Positions 1-6,155 of a stretch of 7,258 bases of DNA are shown piece by piece. The translations under genes were made by a program, and so were the position numbers. Source of the DNA: Bacteroidales bacterium (GTDB taxonomy: Bacteria > Bacteroidota > Bacteroidia > Bacteroidales > GCA-2748055); contig JAGLTY010000103.1 of the NCBI GenBank assembly GCA_023135025.1, forward strand, positions 1-7,258, given 5' to 3'. The notes below the pieces were generated by a model that was not told the DNA's origin, searched no databases, and worked only from the letters and a program-made list of their open reading frames with translations. Each line of letters opens with the position of its first letter. Position 1 is the stretch's first letter.

Positions 1-1684
1 GGAAATCTACTGCATAAGGAGGGAGTCCCAGGGTCTGTTGAGGAGTATCGGTATGATGCATGATTCCTGTTTCAAGGATCACTGTCAGGGCCAACTCGAA
101 GCCATATGTGGTCAGGTGAGGAAAGGTGTTGTCTGAGTATCCCCCCGGTGTGTAGTCCACAGGCCCCACAACATTTCGTGTAAAGGGCAGGATGGCCATG
201 TTGCCGGGAGCCATTTCCGGGAAGCGGTAGTCAAATATATAGCACTCTTCACCCCGCACCGCCTCCATGGAAACCAGGTTGGGCCAGGTTCGCCTCCATC
301 CTTTGGGCATGGTGCAACCATGAAAATTGACCAGCAGTTTAAAGTCTGCTGCATCCTCCAGTATATCCAAGTACTGTTTTATAATCTCCTGTTTGTCCGA
401 CTGGAAAAAGTCTACTTTGACCCCTTTAATGCCTAGTTTGCTAATGCGATCAAACTCAGTCCGCCTGGTTTCCTTGTCCCACATTAGATCCCTGGGTTCT
501 TCTGTAACCACATTGTGTTTTCCGCCGGAGTTATACCAGAGTAGCAGTCCCACATTCTTACTTTCTGCATAGGTTGCCAGCTGTTCCATGGAGCCGTTTT
601 TCATGCGGTTCCAGTTGGCATCCACCAGGAAGTATTCCCAACCCATTTCAGCTGCGAAATCAACAAAAGGAACCAGTCGTTTATAATCCTGAGGACTGTC
701 ATTTTCGGACCACCAGCTCCAGGAGGCACGTCCGGGTATAATCCATGAGGTATCCTCAATTTTTGAAGGTGCTGAGAGATCTGTGGGAAGTGTAGTTTCC
801 ACTATCTGGACAAGGGTCTCTCCAAGGGCGATAAATCGCCACGGGGTATGAAATGGCAGCGATGAAACGGAGCTGTTTTCATAGTATCCTTCGGCTTCTC
901 CCTGCTCTGCAAACTTGATCATGTATCGTCCCTGTTCGCACTCTGCATGCAGATGGCTGGCTCCATATGTTCCGTCAAATCCGGCTTCGGAGACCATCAT
1001 CCATGCCCCTTCAGACTCCACCAGGATGGGGAAGGCCCAGCCATTCTTATTCCATGGGGCTTCTGTTCCTACCTGCAAGGGGCCCTGGTAGTAAGTCTCA
1101 TAGGCAGGAGAATATGTGGTAAGTGTGTCGTAAGGGTGGCCCCAGAAGCTCCCCGTTTTAAAATCAAATCCTGTAAGCTCACTGGTGACTAAAAACGCAT
1201 CTTCACCTTCACCATCGAAGTGGTACCTGAATGCAATCCCGTTGTTGTAGGCACGAAAAACCAGGGCAATTTGCTTTTGCTCGTTATTTTGAAAAGTGAT
1301 AGTACTTGAATTATAGCTGTTGCTCACCTGCAGTTTCTTCCCGGAAACCAGGGTATAGTGGTCCGTTTCGTTCAGCTGTTTCTCCTCTGAAACAAATTCA
1401 AGATCTTCAACGAACCGGCTCTCTTCGCCAACAACCGAGCTTGCGAGCTCAGTGTAGCTAATTCCCAGTGGAGACTGATCCATAATCTGCTTATAGGTAT
1501 CGCCCTTTTTCAGGTATATTGAATAGTAAAGAGTGGCGTCAGATTGATCTTCTACCTGGTCGATCATCACCCGAACCAACTTATCAGGCGATTCCAGTTG
1601 CCACTGGGTGGTACTGGTATTACACGAGACGATCAAAGCCAAAAGGACCTGCAGCATTGCCATTTTAATTATCTTGATTGTCAT
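1..1684 (-). CDS. GH97 family glycoside hydrolase, probable retaining alpha-galactosidase (C-terminus cut by window edge)
   Basis: The minus-strand frame is open from the ATG at 1684-1682 to the left edge, giving 561 codons without a stop. GH97 enzymes are usually about 640-700 residues, so perhaps 80-140 C-terminal residues are missing. Residues 1-21 form a lipoprotein signal: a hydrophobic stretch ending in LIVSC, with Cys21 the lipidated residue. The following NTSTT has no acidic run, so a periplasmic-facing anchor is as likely as surface display. Residues about 28-300 match the GH97 N-terminal beta-sandwich (for example FRAYNNGIAFRYHF at 143-156). The catalytic barrel begins near GRASWSWWSEN (318-328) and continues with VDANWNRM (354-361). 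GVKVDFF (421-427) places Asp425 where retaining GH97 alpha-galactosidases carry the nucleophile; SusB-type inverting alpha-glucosidases lack it. Glu480 in VRGEE (476-480) is the likely acid/base, about 55 residues downstream as I recall for that group. Other alpha-glycosides remain possible. It is transcribed away from the deoC operon. Confidence 0.9.
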   Translation of the reverse strand, partial: MTIKIIKMAMLQVLLALIVSCNTSTTQWQLESPDKLVRVMIDQVEDQSDATLYYSIYLKKGDTYKQIMDQSPLGISYTELASSVVGEESRFVEDLEFVSEEKQLNETDHYTLVSGKKLQVSNSYNSSTITFQNNEQKQIALVFRAYNNGIAFRYHFDGEGEDAFLVTSELTGFDFKTGSFWGHPYDTLTTYSPAYETYYQGPLQVGTEAPWNKNGWAFPILVESEGAWMMVSEAGFDGTYGASHLHAECEQGRYMIKFAEQGEAEGYYENSSVSSLPFHTPWRFIALGETLVQIVETTLPTDLSAPSKIEDTSWIIPGRASWSWWSENDSPQDYKRLVPFVDFAAEMGWEYFLVDANWNRMKNGSMEQLATYAESKNVGLLLWYNSGGKHNVVTEEPRDLMWDKETRRTEFDRISKLGIKGVKVDFFQSDKQEIIKQYLDILEDAADFKLLVNFHGCTMPKGWRRTWPNLVSMEAVRGEECYIFDYRFPEMAPGNMAILPFTRNVVGPVDYTPGGYSDNTFPHLTTYGFELALTVILETGIMHHTDTPQQTLGLPPYAVDF

Positions 1685-1788
1685 GGTAAGTGAATATTTT
1701 GATTAAAAGTAATCAATATGTTCTTAAAAAAGGAGTTAGTTTTTTGATTAATCTTCCCTACATTTATTTGCACAAAAAGCATTATCAG
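1685..1788. promoter_or_regulatory. divergent intergenic region with weak Bacteroidota-type promoter matches
   Basis: This 104-base AT-rich spacer must hold the promoters for both the GH97 gene and the deoC operon. On the plus strand, TTTATTTG at 1763-1770 matches the Bacteroides -7 consensus TAnnTTTG at 7 of 8 positions. TTTG at 1743-1746 could serve as the -33 element, although the 16-base spacing is a little short. TACATTTA (1759-1766) is an overlapping alternative. On the minus strand, TACTTTTA (complement of 1704-1711) is a 7-of-8 match about 19 bases before the GH97 start, with no clear -33 partner. These motifs are weak and AT-rich DNA gives such matches by chance. No terminator is expected between divergent genes and none is seen. 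Confidence 0.4.
1699..1716. repeat. perfect 7-bp inverted repeat TTGATTA-aaag-TAATCAA, with a third copy at 1744-1750
   Basis: TTGATTA (1699-1705) and TAATCAA (1710-1716) are exact reverse complements separated by four bases. A third copy, TTGATTA, lies at 1744-1750, where it runs on into the palindrome GATTAATC (1746-1753). The inverted repeat lies 15 bases upstream of the GH97 start codon, in its expected promoter/leader, and overlaps the minus-strand -7 candidate. It could be an operator for a dimeric regulator or a small leader hairpin. Because all three copies are AT-rich, chance is a real alternative. Confidence 0.4.
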
Positions 1789-2526
1789 ATGGGAACAGTA
1801 AGTAAGTTCGAAATAGCCAAAATGATCGATCACTCCCTCCTGCATCCAACCATGGATGACCAGACCCTCAGGGAGGGGATTGAACTGGCCAGAAAATACG
1901 ATGTGGCTTCGGTCTGTATCAAACCCTATGCTGTAAAAATGGCGGCCGATATGCTGAAGGGGTCGGATGTGATGGTCTGCACCGTGATCGGTTTTCCACA
2001 TGGGAACAGCCGGGTAGATGTGAAGGTTTATGAGACTGAAAGGGCCATTGATGATGGTGCTGTGGAGATCGATATGGTGGTCAACACAGGGAAGGTACTG
2101 TCGGAGGATTGGGACTATGTGACAGATGAAATCGGAGCCATAGTAGCCGTTACTAAGAAACACGGGGCTGCATTGAAGGTGATCTTTGAAAATGACTTCC
2201 TGACTGAAGAGAAGCACAAGATCAAGCTATGTGAAATCTGTAGCGAGCTGAAGGTGGAGTTTGTGAAGACCTCCACGGGGTATGGCTTTGTAAAGCAGCC
2301 CGATGGCAGTTATGGCTACAGGGGTGCTACTCACGACGACCTGGTACTGATGCGCAAGCATTCTGATCCCTCGGTTGAGGTGAAGGCAGCCGGAGGTGTA
2401 CGTACCCTGGAAGATACACTGAAGGTAAGGGAGCTGGGTGTGACCCGGATTGGTGCCACAGCCACGGAGACCATTATTCTGGCTGTTGATGGTAAAAAGG
2501 CCGGAGAGTCACCAGAAGGATACTAA
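1789..2526 (+). CDS. deoC: deoxyribose-phosphate aldolase (DeoC/DERA family)
   Basis: DERA is a cytoplasmic class I aldolase that reversibly splits 2-deoxy-D-ribose 5-phosphate into acetaldehyde and glyceraldehyde 3-phosphate. Numbering from the ATG at 1789 (245 residues), the sequence shows KMIDHSLLHPT near the N-terminus, EIDMVVN with Asp95, FVKTSTGYG with the Schiff-base Lys160, and VKAAGGVRT with Lys199. These correspond to E. coli Asp102, Lys167 and Lys201, so the catalytic set is complete. The frame is open upstream to a GTG at 1690, and a TTG at 1744 has a good AAAGGAG before it. I chose 1789 because family proteins begin just before the KMIDH-type motif, while the upstream extension has no recognisable family sequence. 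Just after the Lys motif a loop, KQPDGSYGYRGAT (residues 169-181), is longer than the equivalent in classical short DERAs. It is the first gene of the predicted operon and the only one without an export signal, so it may act on a sugar product of the locus rather than in nucleoside salvage. Confidence 0.9.
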   Translation: MGTVSKFEIAKMIDHSLLHPTMDDQTLREGIELARKYDVASVCIKPYAVKMAADMLKGSDVMVCTVIGFPHGNSRVDVKVYETERAIDDGAVEIDMVVNTGKVLSEDWDYVTDEIGAIVAVTKKHGAALKVIFENDFLTEEKHKIKLCEICSELKVEFVKTSTGYGFVKQPDGSYGYRGATHDDLVLMRKHSDPSVEVKAAGGVRTLEDTLKVRELGVTRIGATATETIILAVDGKKAGESPEGY

Positions 2527-2554
2527 CCATTAATAAAACTTAATACAACAGATC

Positions 2555-4153
2555 ATGAGAATTACGCTATCATTGCCATTGTTTGCCCTGGCTCTGACCT
2601 TTGCCGCCTGTTCGGAAAAGGTGGAGCAGAAGCCACGGCCCAATATTGTTTTTATCATGTCGGACGATCATGCCTACCAGGCCATCAGCGCCTATAGTGA
2701 TCATTTGATTCAGACACCCAATATTGACCGGATAGCAGATGAAGGGATGTTATTCAGCAACGCCTGTGTAACCAACTCCATCTGTGCTCCCTCCAGGGCC
2801 ACCATTCTCACAGGAAAACACTGTCACCTGCACGGGAAGATCGATAACAGGTTTCCGTTCGATACCACCCAGGTCACCTTTCCGCAGCTCTTTCAGGCTG
2901 CCGGGTATCAGACTGCCATGTTTGGGAAGCTCCATTTTGGTAACAATCCAAAAGGGATTGATGAGTTTAAGATTCTGCCCGGACAGGGTGCATATTACAA
3001 TCCAGATTTCCATACCAACGATGGCAAAATCCGGATTGAGGGGTATACCACCGATGTGATTACCGATCTGACCATGGATTGGATGAAGAACCGCAGGGAT
3101 AGTGAGAAACCGTTCCTGCTTTTCTATCTGCACAAGGCACCCCACCGTGAATGGTTGCCTGCTGAAAGGCATTACAAGGAGTTCACAAAGAAGACTTTCC
3201 CGGAACCACCCACCCTTTTTGATGATTATGAGGGACGTGGATCGGCTGCAAAGGAGGCCGAGATGAACATCCTGTTGCACCAGAACTGGGCCGGGGACTC
3301 CAAACTACGTCCCGAAGTACTGGATGAGTTGGGTATCACACCAACCTCCAACTGGGACAAGCGGGCCATGCAGGCCAAATACAATCGATTCACAGAGGAT
3401 CAGCTGGCCGCCTGGAATGCGGTCTATGATCCCATCAGCGAGGATTTCAAGCAGCGCTATCCCACAATGACTGAGAAAGAGCAGATGAGCTGGAAATACC
3501 AGCGCTATATGCAGGATTACCTGGGCTGTATTGCAGCTGTGGACGAGGGCGTGGGAACCTTACTGGATTATCTGGATGAAGCTGGGCTCTCCGAAAACAC
3601 CATAGTGGTCTATACCTCCGATCAGGGCTTCTACCTGGGCGAACACGGCTGGTTCGACAAGCGCTTTATCTATGATGAGTCCTTCAAAACACCCCTGCTG
3701 GTCAGATGGCCGGGAACCGTGAAGCCGGGAAGCAAAAATGACCAGATGGTTCAGAACATGGACTTTGCGCAGACCTTTCTGGAAATTGCCGGCATTGAGG
3801 CACCCTCCGATATGCAGGGAGAGAGCATTATTCCGCTGCTGAAAGGTGATATCAAAGCGTGGGACCGGGATGCAGTCTACTACCACTACTATGAATATCC
3901 GGCTGTACATATGGTGAAGCGACACTACGGGATTGTGACCAGGGAGTATAAACTGGCTCATTTCTATTATGATGTGGATGAGTGGGAGCTTTACGATCGT
4001 CTCAATGACCCCATGGAGATGCAGAACGAATATAACAACCCGGAGTACGCCGAAGTGGTTGCTGAACTGAAGGAGAAGCTGGCAGATTTACGTGTGAAAT
4101 ATGGGGATTCAGAAGAACTGGATCAGAAATTTATTGATCTCTATAAAAAATAG
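2555..4153 (+). CDS. S1-family (formylglycine) sulfatase lipoprotein
   Basis: This 532-residue protein belongs to the alkaline-phosphatase superfamily sulfatases, which hydrolyse sulfate esters on glycans. A lipoprotein signal ends in FAAC, with Cys19 lipidated. The next residues, SEKVE, are partly acidic and loosely resemble a Bacteroidota surface-export signal, so surface exposure is possible. Active-site elements in order: Asp37-Asp38 in MSDDH (metal), CAPSR with Cys77 as the residue converted to formylglycine (the C-x-P-S-R anaerobic/aerobic motif), Lys125 and His127 in GKLHFG, His197 in HKAPH, then Asp356-Gln357 in TSDQG and LGEHGWFDKR with Lys369. Gln357 replaces the Asn found in many arylsulfatases. 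The C-terminal part (about 450-515) resembles the sulfatase C-terminal domain seen in sulfoglucosamine- and GlcNAc-6-sulfatase-like proteins. The long insert between HKAPH and DYLGCIAAVDEG recalls GlcNAc-6-sulfatase or mucin-desulfating types, but the substrate is not established. It starts 28 bases after deoC and ends 6 bases before the next gene. Confidence 0.93.
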   Translation: MRITLSLPLFALALTFAACSEKVEQKPRPNIVFIMSDDHAYQAISAYSDHLIQTPNIDRIADEGMLFSNACVTNSICAPSRATILTGKHCHLHGKIDNRFPFDTTQVTFPQLFQAAGYQTAMFGKLHFGNNPKGIDEFKILPGQGAYYNPDFHTNDGKIRIEGYTTDVITDLTMDWMKNRRDSEKPFLLFYLHKAPHREWLPAERHYKEFTKKTFPEPPTLFDDYEGRGSAAKEAEMNILLHQNWAGDSKLRPEVLDELGITPTSNWDKRAMQAKYNRFTEDQLAAWNAVYDPISEDFKQRYPTMTEKEQMSWKYQRYMQDYLGCIAAVDEGVGTLLDYLDEAGLSENTIVVYTSDQGFYLGEHGWFDKRFIYDESFKTPLLVRWPGTVKPGSKNDQMVQNMDFAQTFLEIAGIEAPSDMQGESIIPLLKGDIKAWDRDAVYYHYYEYPAVHMVKRHYGIVTREYKLAHFYYDVDEWELYDRLNDPMEMQNEYNNPEYAEVVAELKEKLADLRVKYGDSEELDQKFIDLYKK

Positions 4154-4159
4154 ACCGAA

Positions 4160-6130
4160 ATGAAAAAGTTATCCATTCTGCTGCTGCTGTCACTGCTGGT
4201 GGTAGCAACTACCAATGGTGCATCCCTGCAGTTACCCAAAATTCTGGGCGATCATATGGTCCTGCAACAGAAATCTTTCACCAAAATATGGGGATGGGCC
4301 GAGCTGGAACAGGTGGTGAAGGTCACCACCAGCTGGAACGAAAAGAGCTACAGGGTGGTCACCGACCAGCAGGGCAACTGGCAGGTAACTGTTTCCACCG
4401 GAAAAGCTGGCGGCCCTTATACTGTGACAATTCAGGCCGATATCACCAGGGTGCTGGAGGATATCCTTCTTGGTGAGGTTTGGATCTGTTCCGGCCAGTC
4501 CAATATGGCGTGGCCGCTCTCCAGGTCCGAGACTGCCCTGGAAGAGATTCCGCTCGCTGACTATCCGGATATCAGATTGTTTACGGTGGAAAAAAATATC
4601 GCAACGCGTCCCAATGAGGATCTGAATGGTTCCTGGGAGTTGTGTAATCCTGAAACCTCGGCAAGCTTCAGTGCGGTGGGTTATTTCTTCGGAAAGATGT
4701 TGCATCAGGAGCTGGGTGTACCTGTGGGACTGGTGAACAGCTCCTGGGGAGGAACGCCCTCTGAATCGTGGACCAGCAGGGAATCGCTTAGTTCGTTCGG
4801 AGATTTTGATCAGCAGTTGGAGGAGTTGTACGGGACATCAGACGAGGAGATGGAGAGGGCACTCAGGGAACAGACACGAATGGAGGCCATGATCAAAAAG
4901 CAGAGGGATTTTGAGAACCGGGAGAATATCGGTTTCAGTGAAGGGTGGATGAATGTTGAATTTGATGATTCTTCCTGGGATATAATGACCTGTCCTGCTG
5001 AATGGAGCTCCCTGGAGGAGATAGGGATGCTGGAGGGAGTGGTCTGGATGCGAACACGAATTTCCGTTCCGGAGAAATGGCTGGGAAAACCACTTACCCT
5101 TGAACTGGGACCGGTGGATGAGATGGATATCACTTATATCAATGGTGTTGAGGTGGGGACCAGCAGGAAAATAGATAACTGGAACACACCGCGGGTCTAC
5201 CAGGTCCCGGCTTCGCTGGTTACTTCGGAGCAGCTGCAACTTGCCATCCGGATTGTCAACACCAACGCGCAGGGTGGAATTTTCGGAAAACCGGAACAGT
5301 TAAAGATATATCCTGCTGAGAACAATGATGAGACATCGGTTATGTTGGGGGGATCATGGAAGTACCAGGTTGCCTACAGGTTTCCAGAAGTTCCCATGGT
5401 ATTTAATTCACATACACCATCGGTACTTTACAACGGGATGCTCCATCCAATGAAAAACATGGCCATCAAAGGAGCCATCTGGTACCAGGGAGAGAGCAAC
5501 CAGAACAGGGCCGTTCAGTACAGGACCATATTTCCGGGCATGATCGAAGATTGGCGTACAACCTGGAAACAGGGCGATTTCCCCTTCTATTTTGTGCAGA
5601 TTGCACCTTTTAATTATGGTCCGGAACAAACCAGTGCTGAACTGCGTGAGGCACAACTTCTGACCCTCTCCAAAGTGAAACATACCGGGATGGCAGTAAC
5701 GATGGATATCGGGAATCCCGATGATATTCATCCCACAAACAAACGGGATGTGGGGAAACGACTTGCCCTCTGGGCACTGGCCAAAGATTATGAGAAGGAG
5801 CTGGTATTTTCGGGTCCGCTCTACAGGGAGCAGACCATCGAGGATAACAAAATCCGAATCCATTTTAATTGCACCGGCAGTGGACTGGAAGCACAGGGAG
5901 GTCCGCTTACCCATTTTGAGATAGCGGGCGAGGACCAGGTGTATCACCCGGCCGAAGCTGTAATCGATGGAGAGACAGTATTGGTGAGCAGCCCGGAAGT
6001 ATCTTCACCTTTGGCGGTTCGTTACGGGTGGAGCAACACCGCTGAGCCCAACCTTTTCAATGCAGAGGGACTGCCTGCCAGTTCATTCTGTTCAGATACC
6101 TGGAAGCGGATTACCGAAGACAATAAATGA
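4160..6130 (+). CDS. sialate O-acetylesterase-like SGNH carbohydrate esterase
   Basis: This 656-residue exported esterase probably removes acetyl groups from glycans. The name comes from the sialic-acid enzyme of the family, but Bacteroidota members also act on other acetylated sugars. Residues 1-20 form a Sec signal peptide, probably cut near NGA-S. The start of the mature protein (LQLPKILGDHMVLQQ) is the usual opening of this family. The SGNH catalytic parts are all present: Ser114 in SGQSNM, the oxyanion block NSSWGGTPSESW (193-204), WYQGESN (441-447), and the Asp521/His524 pair in NPDDIHPTNKRDVGKR. The esterase domain is interrupted at about residues 262-385 by a beta-sandwich module (DDSSWDIM through IFGKPEQLKIYP). 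A charged helical stretch lies just before it (about 215-258, rich in Glu, Arg and Lys). Both insertions are normal for the family, as is the length. The gene starts only 6 bases after the sulfatase stop, which supports co-transcription and possible translational coupling. Confidence 0.92.
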   Translation: MKKLSILLLLSLLVVATTNGASLQLPKILGDHMVLQQKSFTKIWGWAELEQVVKVTTSWNEKSYRVVTDQQGNWQVTVSTGKAGGPYTVTIQADITRVLEDILLGEVWICSGQSNMAWPLSRSETALEEIPLADYPDIRLFTVEKNIATRPNEDLNGSWELCNPETSASFSAVGYFFGKMLHQELGVPVGLVNSSWGGTPSESWTSRESLSSFGDFDQQLEELYGTSDEEMERALREQTRMEAMIKKQRDFENRENIGFSEGWMNVEFDDSSWDIMTCPAEWSSLEEIGMLEGVVWMRTRISVPEKWLGKPLTLELGPVDEMDITYINGVEVGTSRKIDNWNTPRVYQVPASLVTSEQLQLAIRIVNTNAQGGIFGKPEQLKIYPAENNDETSVMLGGSWKYQVAYRFPEVPMVFNSHTPSVLYNGMLHPMKNMAIKGAIWYQGESNQNRAVQYRTIFPGMIEDWRTTWKQGDFPFYFVQIAPFNYGPEQTSAELREAQLLTLSKVKHTGMAVTMDIGNPDDIHPTNKRDVGKRLALWALAKDYEKELVFSGPLYREQTIEDNKIRIHFNCTGSGLEAQGGPLTHFEIAGEDQVYHPAEAVIDGETVLVSSPEVSSPLAVRYGWSNTAEPNLFNAEGLPASSFCSDTWKRITEDNK

Positions 6131-6155
6131 TAACTACATTATAAACAATATAGTC

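Noticed and set aside
327..1192. Two short plus-strand open frames (327-572 and 947-1192)
   Set aside because: Both are antisense to the continuous GH97 frame, which carries recognisable motifs throughout.
1681..2217. 178-codon open frame on the minus strand opposite deoC
   Set aside because: It lies antisense to the well-conserved DeoC coding region, has no recognisable domain, and is explained by codon bias of the real gene.
2750..3280. 176-codon minus-strand open frame opposite the sulfatase
   Set aside because: Antisense shadow over the conserved sulfatase active-site region; no family signature.
4154..4159. Possible gene fusion or frameshift between the sulfatase and SGNH esterase
   Set aside because: The sulfatase ends with a normal C-terminus and TAG stop, and the next gene starts with its own signal peptide, so they are separate genes with tight spacing.
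5408..5947. 179-codon minus-strand open frame opposite the SGNH esterase
   Set aside because: Overlaps the catalytic Asp/His block of a clear gene and shows no protein-like motifs of its own.
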